Shown: piece by piece, positions 10,780 to 22,680 of the stretch
Numbering within the stretch: position 1 is the first letter of the stretch
Layout of the letters: each line of letters opens with the position of its first letter
From: Piezodorus guildinii
Taxonomy: Eukaryota; Arthropoda; Insecta; Hemiptera; Pentatomidae
Reading direction: 5' to 3'
Assembly (NCBI GenBank): GCA_023052935.1
Contig: CM041295.1
Coordinates: 161,000,366-161,064,365, forward strand
DNA: 64,000 bases
Made by a program: the position numbers and the translations under genes
Notes under the pieces: generated by a model
The model's input: the letters and a program-made list of their open reading frames with translations, nothing else
What the model was told of the DNA's origin: nothing
Databases searched by the model: none

Positions 10780-12290
10780 AACTGATAGAATAGAAATTTT
10801 ATTTGTCTTTGGGGCTTCCCCATATAAATACAAATAGAGCCTAGCTTGTCTATAAATCACAATATTATGGTTTTAGAACTTTATATACATGTCGTTTAAA
10901 AATAAATAAAATAATAGTGAAAATTTACTAAAACAATTTGACTTTCAAAAATAAATTACAGATTAAAGAATAAACAGTTACTGGTGCTATAATAGAAACA
11001 ACAAATAAGCAAAATATAAATTTGAAGATAAAATAAAAATAAAACCTGAATATAAAATATTCTAGGATAAAGAATTGAGCATTTTTTGAACTGCCATCAT
11101 GTAATTGTACACTTTGTGTTACTTATCTGCACTATCGATATTCAGTATAGCATGGATACTTTGCTTGTCAGAAGATTCTAAGATGAAGTTTTGAAGAAAT
11201 TGTCGTATATTTTCATTGTGTGCCTGTCAGTGAAGGAGAATGTGGTGTAGACTGTTGTAGATAATTCGACTGCATAATATACAGCTTTCTTGTGACTTGA
11301 ACTAAAAATCTGAATTTTTTCTATAGATTCTAATATGTTCTGGATTTGCAACTCTTAATTGGCTGACACGTCTCAATTTCTTTGTATGTACTTTGAATGC
11401 GAGGTACGTTTCAGGGTCAAAAGCATTGTAATATCATAGTATTCTATATAAAGGATAGTTAGTCGAATTTAGGGTCCTTTGTATGTCGGCTGAGAGATAA
11501 TGGTTATGTGCTTTTTCCAGTATGTCGTCTTTGTATCGAAGAAGTCCGTTTGTATGGTGAACAGAAAGCTCTTCTGCAAAGGCATTTAGCTCGGCTATTG
11601 CTCTAAATTGGGACACCTAATTGAAGTTTATGTCAGGATTATCCTTGTCTAATGATTTCAGTCTGTTAAAGCAAAGTTTTTGAAGTCGTTCTTCTGGCAC
11701 GAACTCGAGCTTGGTCCATAGATTTGTCATATTTGTTATCACCTTCATGGCTAATGGTTCTCTTCCTGTTTCGAGACGGACTATATAATTTGGGGTATTC
11801 CTAGGCCATCCAAATAAGTGTTTTAAAAATTTAAGTTGGACCGTTTCGATTGCCTCAGGATAATTAGGACTCCCTACTTCAGAAGCATAAAGCAAAGTTG
11901 ATGAGACCATTGAGTTAAATAAAGTTCTTTTTGTTTCCCAAGAGTCACTTTTCCCTTTTTTCAGTTTGTCCATGACTCTTGCAGATGCCACTGACTTCTG
12001 AGTATAGTGTCTACATGCTTGTTTAAATTTTCCCGATGATGTGAAGGGAACTCCCAAATAAGTATACCTTTTTGTATACTCCAATCTCTTAACATGCCAG
12101 TATCACGGTTTGAGCTGTTTAAGCCTTGGAGATTTATGAAAAACAAGAGTTTTGGATTTCTCCGCATTTAATATGAGAGAATTGTTACTGCAGTACTCCT
12201 GTAGTATTTTTATATTTGTCTGCGCTCCATGCCAACTGTTACTTATTAAGATGATATCATCAGCTAGAAGGAGCACTACAAACTAATATT
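10780..12290 (-). mobile_element. LINE 3' half, non-Jockey family, decayed
   Basis: A minus-strand remnant of an EN/RT-type LINE distinct from the Jockey copies. In order it shows an RT motif C block LADDIILIS (about 12270-12240), then NAEKSK. After a frameshift near 12085 comes YTYLGVPF and a thumb-like region (12084-11617), and after a stop a further piece (11616-11434). A Cys/His-rich tail lies near 11300-11200. The 3' UTR runs to about 10780. Frames are broken at least twice. Clade is not assigned. Confidence 0.75.
11434..12270 (-). pseudogene. LINE reverse transcriptase C-terminal part
   Basis: The longest uninterrupted piece (12084-11617) reads MEYTKRYTYLGVPFTSSG and continues through ETKRTLFNSMVSSTLLYASE, the conserved region just after the RT palm in LINE proteins. 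The upstream LADDI box is in a different frame. The next piece begins after a TAA at about 11617 and includes ELNAFAEELS. It is non-functional. No N-terminal endonuclease is present. Confidence 0.75.
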
Positions 12291-13084
12291 ACAACCCTAT
12301 ATATGTAGCCGTTTCTTATCAATGCAAAAAAGATGATGTGTTTCATTTCTTGGAATCTACAAAATTAGAGGTAGTTTTGTGTTTGATCCGATCTAAGGGC
12401 GCAAAACTGCTAGGTCATGGGCGTCCGTTGGCTGCTTTTGCTGGATTTCAAGTCCGCTATTGGTTACTTACTCATCAAAGGTCAATAAGTGTACAAGATT
12501 CTATGAAATATTTTATATATATGTAAAATAAAGTAAAATTAAAAGAACTTTCCGTCATTTAAGTTTATATAAAGATTCTATTGTTAATTTTCACAATGGA
12601 GCAAAGTGAAAGTGCAGTTCTCGTTTCTTTAGCAGTGTTTTAATTATTTTTTTGTTTTTTACTATCGTTTTTGAGCAATAATAATGAGATTTAAGCGATA
12701 ATAAATTTAAATGCTATATCTGAAAGAAATTGCCTACCGAGGTCACGTGAGCGGATAAGAGCGGTTGCTTTCCCAACCCGTTCCAAGATCGCTATAAATA
12801 ACAACTCCCACCATGAGATAAACAAAAACTGTTACTGAATTCACAAACAGATTCACAGAGAACTGAATTTAAAAGCCTTGATATGCATATCAATTGGTTT
12901 TTCCTCAGCGGGTGCCCCCTGATCCTGGTGTAATGACAACCACGTACGCTACTCTTTTTTTATACATAGATTTTTTCGGTGTCATTTTCCTCTTCAACAA
13001 TTCTAATACTGTTGTCCGTTTCCTAGGATCATCCCTGTTTTGAATCATTTGTACTATTTCTTGACAACATACCATTATTATTAT
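12291..13084. other. Intergenic with a promoter-like segment
   Basis: At 12745-12810 a CACGTG E-box, GC-richer sequence and TATAAATA occur in promoter-like order, but no ORF follows. This is inference only. Otherwise nothing recognised. Confidence 0.25.
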
Positions 13085-13200
13085 TTTTTTTTTTTGCTTT
13101 TTACTTTCACTTACCTACATATGAAATATATAATAAGGGAAAGTATTGCGATCGTGAAATTTACCTATTCCAGTTTTTCCAGATTCGAAAAAACGAAATA
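13085..13200 (-). repeat. U1 fragment
   Basis: The reverse complement contains atttcacgatcgcaatactt and tccctta...gtaagtgaaagtaa, matching 1021-1090 of U1a. Confidence 0.6.
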
Positions 13201-13797
13201 CATATCACCTTATAGCATTATTAGATGCATAAAGATATTAAACTGCCAAATATACGATGTCAACGAATTCGATAAGCAACTAAAAAAGAAAATAGCAAAC
13301 ATATTTTGATTTCCATCAGAATTAGATTTAATTCTCTAACGTTTATTCCAGTCTAGCTATAATTAAATAAAATTCACTGCTAATGATCAATCAAAAGGAG
13401 AAAAAGTAGAAGTAGTATGTACATGTATATTTAAAGTCACTGCTACAAATCCTCTGAATATAAATGATGAAACAAGTTGAAGCTTTATGATTAAGAAGTA
13501 ATATATGTGACTAACGGAACTGTAGCGACTACCAACACAGTAACCGTTACTGCTCATTTTGATATAAAATAACATCTTGATATATTTCAAACCATCATTA
13601 AATTACATACGGCTTTTATTATTATTTTATATTTATCATGGTTTATTGTGTAGTCATTATTCTTTTATGTGCCTTCAAGTTTCACGTTCCAGAATGAATA
13701 TTTTAAAATGAAATCGACTTTGTTTGCCCGGGGGTTTTTCTTTGTCCAAAAATGTACTTAATAAGAGCTTGTCGAAGAATCAGGTATTGTTTTAGGG
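13201..13797. other. Intergenic, nothing recognised
   Basis: AT-rich, no supportable gene. Confidence 0.4.
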
Positions 13798-13990
13798 CAG
13801 TGGTCAAAAACTTTGTGTATTTAGCCACATAGAAATACTCCGCATTCGGGCCAATCCGTTTAGTCTCAAAAGCGCAGCATAAATAAGCAGTTGAATAGTG
13901 CAGATTTCCTCCGCTAAAATAAATATGTTTATTTTTGTTTGGAATTAGATGGCAAGTTGATTATATTTATGTTTAGTGGGTAATTGGATG
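13798..13990 (+). mobile_element. Possible hAT-type terminus
   Basis: Begins cagtggtcaaaaactttgtg, similar to the CAGNGGTTCTCAAACTTT terminal inverted repeat type of hAT elements, followed by AGCCACATAG, a phrase often seen just inside such ends. The opposite end was not found, so this is at best a truncated non-autonomous copy. Confidence 0.3.
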
Positions 13991-14789
13991 GCCGCTGGTC
14001 GTTTGTGCCCCTCCAAACCCTTTGTCTTCCCAATGCTATAGAAATATCAATGCTCTCTTTCTCATTTGTTTTTCAAAAAATAAATCCAATTTCCCATTCA
14101 AGTATTTTCTCAAAAACCTGAAATAGTCTAAGCCGTTTCTTTAATTACTCATGGAACGAGAATATTAAGACGGAATCGAGTTATAAAAGATAATCATGGG
14201 ACTAAATGAATAAAAATGTTTTAGGCATATTTAAATTAACAAATTGTCCAAGTTGTACGACTTTTAAGTCGCTAAACTTCCAGCAAAGTTCTAATTCGTC
14301 TTCATAAATATTTAAATGAAGTTTCGGTAATGACCATAAATGTTAAAACTTTCACTGGTTCTACATTTCTTTTATATACAATCAGAGCTTTGTCACTCCA
14401 TTTCGAAACATAATGGTATAAGCTCTAGTTTCATCTAATAACCATTTTTCCGAATTGTTAACTATCGTTGGCATGCCCAAACGTAAAACCTTAACACCAT
14501 ACTTGAAATACCAATACGAGACTGATTATCTGCGAGCTGTACAGACTGCTTAACAGAATCTATCCATCGTTGGACTGATCTTTGAACATAATTTGCAGTC
14601 TGCGGGGTTTCTAGTGCATTCCAGCCCGAAACAGGCATGACCCTCCTCACATGGAGAGTAAAGAAATCAAGAGATCTCTATCTCGGTTTCCTATTTCGAG
14701 CCTCAACGTGATTCATATACTTAATATGTAAAAGCTTAATCTACGACTATGCCAGTTGTATAGACTATCGCTGCCATACGAAGTATTAA
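13991..14789. other. Intergenic, nothing recognised
   Basis: A 62-codon minus-strand frame at 14462-14650 has no recognisable motif and is not called as a gene. Confidence 0.4.
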
Positions 14790-15130
14790 TCATTTTTTTA
14801 ATTTTTACTATTCAGTAATATTACAATTTTTCCCGAAAAGGACATTAGTAATAGCGTTTTGAGACTACAGTCACATCATATATACAGATAATAAAACAAT
14901 TAGACATAATATATACAATAAAAATCAATAAATATATACAATGTTTAAAAACAAATGCACATCTTTAAAGCACGCGTACCTATGTAAAATATTTTCAATC
15001 AGCCTTGGGAACCCTAAACCAGGCTTCTACCTCTATATATGGAGGGAAAAGCCAAACCCAAGAGATCCCAGCGTTCCTTTTCCTCTTCCGCGTCACCGAC
15101 ATTAGAGTCAGCTATTAAAAATGAGCGTTA
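14790..15130 (-). repeat. U2 retroelement 3' region, diverged copy
   Basis: Shares with 19812-20225 the order: attaca near a T-rich end, tacaat repeats, ttttcaatcagccttgggaa and gagatcccagcg, then the gcgtcaccg phrase. Orientation is inferred from the T-rich side. No coding sequence is visible. Confidence 0.5.
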
Positions 15131-15994
15131 TTTACTTTTGAGCTCGTTAAGTTAGAATTTCTTTGTTACTGCCGACCCACAGTGCGGTATTTTGGTCGAA
15201 AACGTGGCCAAAACTGTTTTGTAACATTTTACGTTTCTGATGAGCAGTGAATCAATGCAACACATATTTTCAGGGATATTAGGAGTTAAAAAAATCTCTA
15301 TAGTAAAATATAGATTATTTATTTAAGTAAAGTTATTTTACTTATATTTCAGGAATTTAATAAAAATGGTAAAATTAAACTAAAATAAAAAATATATTAT
15401 AGCTTTATTTAAAAAGTTGGGCACCTAATTATTATTCGTCGATTTGCGTAATAAAAAAATCTAGAGATTCCTTAGTACCTTGATTTTCGGTCTTATGCTG
15501 CTAAGGTGAGGATATGTTGTTAATAAGAGTCTGTTTAGCACATCTTCATTTTGATGCCGCCCTAGAAAGCTTCTGAGAAAATCTCGCCCTATATTGCAGT
15601 AAGTGTTCTGCAGCCTCCCTCGGCAACAATGCGTGGGTTATGACACTTGAAGAGTGGATTAACATTTTGTGGAGTGTGGGTAACATTGGTTGCCATGGAT
15701 ACAAGGAAATAAAATATAATATCAAAGTGAAATTCGAAACTTTTTCTAGGTGGATCTCGAAACCTGAAGATTATACTTCGAGAATAATTTTAAATATATT
15801 AAATAATTAGAGATCCACTCCTGTAATGGCAGCCGATTCTCCAAGTATAACCATCATTGTTGTTGCCGTACCTAACTTTAAGAATGTCCACCAGTAAACC
15901 CATTTTATCACGGAAATATTTTTGAATACATGCCTTGGCTAATTGGAGCTTATCTGTATATATTTTTTTCAGGAATGCGTCCCTTATACACTTC
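15131..15994. other. Intergenic, nothing recognised
   Basis: AT-rich; no repeat or ORF assigned. Confidence 0.4.
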
Positions 15995-16330
15995 TGCTTT
16001 TATTTTGTTTGATTGATGTAGCAGAAAAAAAAAAAAACTGATCCTGACGTGCAACACAGAAAGACCAAATTTATAAGTTTCGGGATCCTCCGGGTTCGTG
16101 GATACCAAATTATCAGAATTAGCTGCCGCTCCTTGGCTCACCTGTGCTGTGTATGTTAGCTCATCAACGGGCACATTACTTCCAAGTTCCATTGTTTTGC
16201 GAAGCTTTGTTAGGTCACTTGAATCTCGGAATTTTTTGCTCGGGCGACCACCGCACACCCGGTGTTTGGGCCAGCATGTAGTACAACTTCTTTGCTAAGC
16301 CACTATTATCTTATTTTTAGTTATTTTCAA
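15995..16330 (-). pseudogene. Decayed conserved-looking ORF (GRPSKKF motif), function unknown
   Basis: The minus-strand frame from 16258 reads CGGRPSKKFRDSSDLTKLRK, then MELGSNVPVDELTYTAQVSQ and NPEDPETYKF, before running into an A/T-rich, Phe-rich stretch that looks non-coding. The basic GRP-K motif and the Ser/Thr-Lys-Arg-rich block resemble a multicopy arthropod protein family of unknown role, but this is recall and not a search. An upstream Lys-rich frame is interrupted by stops, so the locus looks broken or exonic. The GRP motif may bind DNA in the manner of an AT-hook. Confidence 0.35.
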
Positions 16331-17334
16331 TGAAACGCGATCCTGTACTATTACAGTCGAACCATTTTCGTTTATAATTAACTTTGAACAACATGATTGT
16401 TTTATGTTGTTCATCTTTTTGTTCTGGAAGGCATCTTTTAATATCTAATAGTTTCTTTTCTAAATCTTCAAGTTTTTTATTCAATCATCGTGGTGGGCTT
16501 CCTCTAACCAACTGATGAATCTGATTTCTGGCCATAGAAATGACATATTGAGCGTTATTAGGTACAATGTAAGCACCAGTTAGTTAAGATCGTAAAAAAA
16601 TGTATGTTTTAAAGATTTTATTTTTTCATAAGTGAAAATTTTGAATGTTTTTGATAGCTACAGTTATTCTAGCCATCCTGTAGTTAAACTGAAAAATATA
16701 TATTAGATACCCCTGTGCTGTGAACGCATAAAAAAAACACCAGTTTCATTAAAAAGACGAAAAATTGCCTTTTTTATTAGGTGCAGAGTTATACTGTCCG
16801 ATACGAATAAATAAAGTTCGATACATAAATACATATAGGTTCAAAATATTGTACCTTACCTTGATTGTCAATATCCGTGTTCAAATTTTTCTCCAAAATC
16901 ACTTTTAAGATACGAAAAATGTCACTGAAAACACTTTTTTTTAGGCAGCGTTGCAAAGAAAGACGAGCGTACTGAAATAGTACTAAGTTTCAAGAGGTGG
17001 TACCGCTTAATGTGATGGCCTATTAAGGTAGTGGCTTTACCGAATGGTGGGCAATTTATCTTCCTGATTTGGGACCAAATCTTAGGTCTCCGAATCAATG
17101 TTATGAAATCTAGGTTTTAGCCAGGTTTTCGGGCAAAATACCTAATAGTGCAACCGTGGCAGCTGGTGGTTATTGCATGCAGTTGGATAGTGCTTTGAGG
17201 GAATAGAAGGTAAAATATTTCGCTAGCGCATATTGGGAGTTCGGATAAAGGTGCCATCAAATCCATACTGCACCATCCAGAGCACTTCAGAACCCACCTG
17301 GTGGTCAGCAGTGCAACAGTTCCAACAAAACAAA
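16331..17334. other. Intergenic, nothing recognised
   Basis: AT-rich with a slightly GC-richer part at 17000-17330; no motif assigned. Confidence 0.4.
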
Positions 17335-17430
17335 AACAAAACTTTATTCTGGGACAAGATCTCTAAAGAATAACATAAATTAACAATAGAAATAAGAATT
17401 ATCGCTGGCCAAAGAAAAAAAAAAAAAACC
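17335..17430 (-). repeat. Short retroelement-like 3' end
   Basis: tttattctgggacaagatct followed by A-rich DNA resembles tttattctgagactgggtcc at 23915-23940 and a third copy at 23845-23875. Confidence 0.35.
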
Positions 17431-17682
17431 ACTTATATAATTATTAAGTATTAAAGATGACAATAAACATATATATAATTGTCTTCAAATGATCAAAAGA
17501 AAGAAAGAAGAAAGAAGAATAATATCTTATTATAAAATACAATTTAAAAACCACAAAACAGTAGAATAAATAAAAATTAAATGAAAATATGCTATACTAC
17601 CATTGATGCTAAAAAGTGTAGACATTTTCATCTCACTTTAATCGCTAATATTTACGTAGCTTATATTTTTATATAGATTATA

Positions 17683-17973
17683 AGGGAACAGCGTGGTCTA
17701 GTGAATAGAGGACTATGTTCTCCGGGTCCTGGGTTCGAATCCCGGCTGTGGCAGAAGATTATTAATCTGTTAATTCATTCGGGGAGCGACCCTAGGATAT
17801 GGAGAGCCTCCTGGGGCAGACCATCTATAATGTGGGTACCAAAAAAATATGGGGAAAAACCTGGCGGCTGAGCGTGATCAAGGTCTAGTTACCTCATTGC
17901 ACAGCAGTTGGCCTAGAAACATACTGAGCCTAAGACTCTTCATGTTTTTTAGTGGTACAGTTTATTTTTATTT
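17683..17973 (+). mobile_element. tRNA-derived SINE, family S1, full copy
   Basis: The tRNA-like head has A-box tggtctagtgaat and a perfect B-box ggttcgaatcc (17732-17742). The body contains ggggagcgaccctagg, atggagagcctcctggggca, gggtacc-A run, ctggcggctgagcgtgatc and ggcctagaaac...actgagcc. It ends in a T/A-rich tail. Expected to be pol III transcribed and mobilised by a LINE. At least four other near-full copies lie in the window. Confidence 0.85.
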
Positions 17974-18099
17974 TTTAATCGCTAAACTCATCTGGCACGC
18001 ATCAGGTTGGGATACAAATAATGTATTAAAAAAGGAGAGATTCGAATGAAGATTTGGAAGGACCATGACGGATGATTGATGAGAGGGTATTCCTGCAAA

Positions 18100-18985
18100 C
18101 AGACTAAATAAAACTTTGTAACATTTATACTGCAGAGCTTCAAGCAATAGTTTCAGCCTTATACAACGCTATTCAGTTCCCAAAAACTTAATCACCATAG
18201 TTACAGACTCACTAACTGCCTTAATAAGGTCTACATAGCATGTACTCTCGCCAACCTCTCGTCCTAAAGATCCATCGATACATCCATATGCTCAAAGAAT
18301 TACAGTGTGCTTTATTTGGACCCCAAGCCATCTGGGGACAGTTCGTAGTGAGCTGGCGTACAGGGCCGCCAAACAAGCACTCACCCTTCCAGGACAAGGC
18401 GTAGCTATCCTAACACCGCGAGATATGTCTCATCCACTCCGAAAGGAAATATCAGATGCCTGGCAGTCCATGTGGGACGAAAGTCCTGCTAGAAAACTGA
18501 AAACCATCAAAACAACAGTAAAGCCTTGCTCCTCATCATCTCGCTCAAGCCGCAGAGAGGAAGTTGTCCTGGCTAGATTAAGGACAACATGACCATAAGC
18601 CACAGTAACATGACCCATCTTCATCTCATGACCAAACGACCACCCCCTAAGTGCCAACACTGTAATAATATCCTAACTATCAGCCATATTTTAGAAGAAT
18701 GACTATTTTATAGGACAAGTTTAAACAAATTTGGAGTCAGACCTCTCCGATAATGAATACAATATTTCGGCGCTGTTCAGGTTTCTTAAGAGTCACTTAT
18801 TATTTAGTAGAATATAGTATCTTAATTTATTATCATTTTTATCTACTATTTTATCTTATTATTATTACTATTATTATAAGATTAACTTCTTATTTTTTGT
18901 TTATTTATTGTTTAATTAAAGAGAACTATGGGCGTTTATGACCCCATGGTTTTACGCCTCAAAATCGCAAACAATTCCAGAAAAC
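18100..18985 (+). mobile_element. RNase H-bearing LINE, 5'-truncated
   Basis: The 3' end of a LINE, including the RNase H domain, the Cys/His C-terminal region and the 3' UTR, which ends near ttttacgcctcaaaa. Homologous in opposite orientation to 27885-28700. Distinct from the Jockey copies, which lack RNase H. Confidence 0.8.
18127..18760 (+). pseudogene. LINE RNase H and C-terminal domain
   Basis: Reads YTAELQAIVSALYNA, then TDSLTAL, a stop and frame change, WTPSHLG, ELAYRAAKQALTLPGQG and DMSHPLRKEISDAW, then EEVVLARLRTT before further shifts. The acidic AELQA and TDS positions and the final Ala-rich AAKQAL segment are those of retroelement RNase H. In the sister copy the domain ends WIPSHV...NELADRAAKQAL with the catalytic Asp, whereas this copy has ELAYRAA, so the last catalytic Asp is mutated to Tyr. 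Non-functional. Confidence 0.8.
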
Positions 18986-18989
18986 AGTG

Positions 18990-19747
18990 GACCAGGCTAA
19001 GATGGAACATCATATTTCTTCGTTCTGTGGGGGTGCATATAAAAGTCGGAAATCTGGTTTCCTGAGTACGGGTTGTAAATTTAAATATTACAGGCTTTAG
19101 ATGTAAGAGGGGTTTTAGGAGCGGATGTTTTGATATAGAAATGAACCAAGGAAGTATTGCCTTCGAATCGAGGGAAATAGCCACTTTGAATCATTATAGA
19201 GGTGAGATACACGTCACCATCTAGAGGTACAGAAATAATGTTATCATAATATAATAATAATATCATGGCGTAGCAGAAACACTGATAATATCTTAATAGT
19301 ACTAGCACAACCTTACTTTCCTTAAAAGGTATTTAACACAAAATTAAGTAAAGTCATTACACTTAATAAAATAATGAAATCAATTTTTTGCTCACATGAA
19401 CAGTCTCTTTTAATTAAAGTGCTCATTTACTAAAACCATAATAGTAAAACTTTTTCTGTTATGGTTTTATTAGAAATATAGGATATTTATTACTGGAATG
19501 ATTTCGAAATAATAAAAAAAGCTATCACCATTACTCTGTAGAAATCGGACATAAATATGTAGTTTATTGGTGAGATTATATTGGTTCATAATGTTTAAAC
19601 TTTTATATAGACATAAACTAAGCTTATTATTAAACCAGAGAAAATGGCGCGTATTGATTAAATAAGATCATAATGGGTATTTCCTTCCTCACGACTATAC
19701 ATTTTATATAGCTTATATTTTATGTGTTATGTTATTTAGTATCATAA

Positions 19748-19751
<4 letters not shown>
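18990..19751. other. Intergenic, nothing recognised
   Basis: AT-rich; short frames at 18936-19308 have no motifs. Confidence 0.4.
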
Positions 19752-19813
<62 letters not shown>

Positions 19814-20225
19814 CCGTATGTATTACAGTTTGTCACAATGGACAATAATAATATTGCTAAAGGATCCCATTCATACAATATTTACAATATAAACAAAAGA
19901 AATGTCAAATTACATAAAATGAAACCAAACTAAATAAACGTATACAATAACGAAATTCGTAGATAAAATAAATACAAATAAATGAAGTCAACAAATAAAT
20001 AAACAAAAAACAAAACATTTCACATTCATACGTATGTACAATATTTACAATCAGCTAGGGAACCCCGGACGGGGCTTGTCCCCCCCACTTGTGGAAGGAC
20101 AAGCCGAGTCCAAAGGATCCCAGCGCCTCCCTCTCAGCCGCATCACTGGTGAGAGCCAGCGGAAGCTAAGTGAGGGCGCCACAACCACAATCACACCGCA
20201 CATGAACAGATTCTAAAACTCCATA
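19752..20225 (-). repeat. U2 retroelement 3' region with 60-nt homopolymer
   Basis: Starts with 60 consecutive T (19752-19811), read as a poly-A tail on the minus strand. An AT-rich 3' UTR and a GC-rich block at 20060-20200 follow (ggggcttgtcccccccac, ggatcccagcgcctccctct). The sister copy is at 14790-15130 and a shorter one is at 8925-9180. No RT or ORF is included, so the element class is unknown. Confidence 0.55.
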
Positions 20226-21760
20226 AAAATCACAATAGCAGCCTTGGATCAAAATCTAATTGAAGTAACTGTATTCGCAAAATAACTAAAAAATCCATCT
20301 CTATTCTCTAGCAGCTTTTACGTTTCCATGAAATTAGAAGTTCCTGTCAGCTGCTAGTATGCCGTCTCATTCTCCCACACTTTGACTACGTATACTTAGC
20401 GTATGTAGGAAACTATTAGACTAAAAAATCAATTACGGTCTCCTCAAACGTTCTTACGTCTCTTAATGGTATTCTTATCAATAGTGGCTTTATCATCATT
20501 CCCGGAGAAAATACCTACTTGGCTCATTTGCAGTACAATCACCAAGGGCTGGAAAAACTTGCTTTGTCCTTGAGCTCCTCATACCGACTCAACCATTCAT
20601 ATCTTAAACACAACATCTCGATCTACTGATTTCTTTATTCTATCCCAAACTGGTTCTTTTAGAAAATCCTTTATAATAATTGCTACCGTATTTTGTAATT
20701 CCTTAATACAACCATTCTTATGCAGGAGAATAATTATAATTCAGTTTATTTCCGACAAAATGTATATAGGCATTGTTGGGAAGAGGGGCGACTAACGCGT
20801 TTGCTCGCAGCCTCAACCCGGTCGTTGTTATGAGTCGCCGAATTATTCTGTCGACCCATGTAATTTTGTTGAGGGTAAATAAATGAAATGATAAAAGAGA
20901 GAACATGTACAAGCTTATATCAGTTTTTTTTTCTTTTTTTTTTTTATTATATTATTAGTGATTCTTTCTATCCGTGATAAACTTCCTTCCCTCTCCCGTC
21001 TGCGATGTTCCTTTCTTTCCTTCTGCGACTCCTACTCAATGCGACAATTCCGAGACAATCTTCAATGATGATGTGCGAGTTGCTTAATTAAACACCGTCT
21101 ATACTCGCGAGCGACTCCATTAACTCTCTCTCTCTCTTACAATCCCAGAATGCACTCTGCCCAGCGGTCACTTAACAGCTGATTCAAATAAAATAAAACA
21201 AATGACTGTCGCGCTTGGACATAATAAATCACAAAATAAAACAAATAAAATTACAAACGGGGAGATATAAACATAAGACTATTTCAATTTTTAACAGGCA
21301 TGTTTATTTATTTTTATACGTTTTATTTTATGGTATTTTGAGATGAACGAATGATTTATCTACAACTTATAGTTATGGTTTCAGTACGTGTATTGGATTA
21401 TTTAAAAAAGAATGGAGGATTAGTTTTTTTTTTAATAATGCCCTTTTATGTAATAAAATGTTAACGTTTGCTGAATTTTTCATTATTATGAACTTCAGCA
21501 CCTATTAAACATCTTCCAATAGGAAATGTTTGTTTACCTCAGTAGAATTTTGATTATTTCGAAATAATTCAGTCATTGCCAAGATTATAAAGCGTGATTT
21601 TCTTATAATGTTAGTTTAGGAGTTAAAATGAGAACGGGACGCGGCAGAAACGACCAAGAACATCAACGGCGTGTGGGACTCCGACCCTTCGAGCAGGATT
21701 TGTGTGTGCACCGTTCAATAGTGTTTCAAATATTTCGACTACAGCCTGGAAGATTGAGTA
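20226..21760. other. Intergenic, no gene recognised
   Basis: Holds a T-rich tract near 20925-20945, a short CT run near 21127 and a small plus-strand frame from ATG at 21627 (MRTGRGRNDQEHQRRVGLRP) that runs into the mariner and may be an exon or chance. Nothing firm. Confidence 0.35.
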
Positions 21761-22678
21761 TTGGGTTGTTTCACATGAAATGTCCTTTTTTATAGTTTCT
21801 GAAATACATAAAGGATTTTGCAGGTCTCTGTTGTTTTTTTCCGAATGTTTACATATTTAAAGTAAACAGTATCTAATCCTCTACGTTTGTATTATAAACA
21901 TTAGCTTCACAATAAATTACCCACTTTTTAGTATACCTCCAAATATGAACATGGGAAACATGCGATTTTCGAGTAATGTTTTTGTACGAGTTTAAACTCG
22001 GCCATTCAGCAGCTGAGGCCGCTAGAAATATTTGCAAGGCGTTTGGGGAAGGGAGAGTTAATGAACGAACCATTCGAGGTCGGTTAGCTAAGTTTTTAGC
22101 TGGGGATACTGACTTGGAAAACATGCCCAGAGGAAGACCTCCGTCCGTAATAGACAACGATGTCATCAAACTTACAGTCGAAGGAAACCCCTACCAAACA
22201 TTTAAAGGACTCTCAGCACAACTAAATGCAAGTGCGTCTACCGTTTCCAGACATTTAAAGTGTATTGGGAAAGTAAAAAAGCTCGATACATAGGTAATTC
22301 ACTGAGCGCCAGCAAGACCCCATGTTTCAAATCATACCGTGCAAAAATTGAAGGAACATGGCTACGAAGTTCTTCCACACCTACCATATTCTCCCTACTA
22401 GTCTCCTAAAGATTACCACCTGTTCAGGAATTTAGACAACTTCGTCAAAGGAAAACTTATTGAAAATGACGATCAAGTGAAAAGTGCGTTTTCAGATTTT
22501 GTTTTACTTCAAAGCTCTGATTTTTTTTAGTTCGGGGATAAAAAAGTTGGGGTCACGTTGGGGAAAATGTGTAGAAAAAGAAGGTAAATACTTCGAGTAA
22601 AATTATCTTGTTTTCATATCGTATTTTTAATAAAAATCCTTTACCATGAAAACGGACATTTTATGTGACACAGCCCAA
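21761..22678 (+). mobile_element. mariner element, internally deleted, copy 1
   Basis: Complete termini: 5' ttgggttgtttcacatgaaa and 3' ttttatgtgacacagcccaa form imperfect inverted repeats of about 30 bp, flanked by TA on both sides (21759-21760 and 22679-22680). At 918 bp it is shorter than the ~1.3 kb of an autonomous mariner because the central transposase region is missing. Copy 2 at 42627-43515 has the same deletion. Confidence 0.92.
21945..22600 (+). pseudogene. mariner transposase, central region deleted
   Basis: The N-terminal bipartite HTH domain is clear: EFKLGHSAAEAARNICKAFG, TIRGRLAKFLAGDTDLENMP, GRPPSV. A 1-bp insertion just after the start ATG (21945) shifts the first codons. 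The normal W-V-P-H-E-L linker region jumps directly to the ARPH-type segment, removing the first catalytic Asp (TGDEKW region) and the area up to the second. The C-terminal KLKEHGYEVLPH and DYHLF remain, but the YSPDL Asp is mutated to Tyr and a stop follows. It cannot be active, though the HTH could still bind inverted repeats if expressed. Confidence 0.88.
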
Positions 22679-22680
22679 TA

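Noticed and set aside
17683..17760. Functional tRNA gene
   Set aside because: A and B boxes are present but the acceptor stem does not pair, and the same head recurs with a constant non-tRNA body in several places. It is a SINE.
20034..20216. 60-codon frame in the GC-rich U2 block
   Set aside because: The related copy at 14790-15130 does not keep the frame, so it is a repeat and not a gene.
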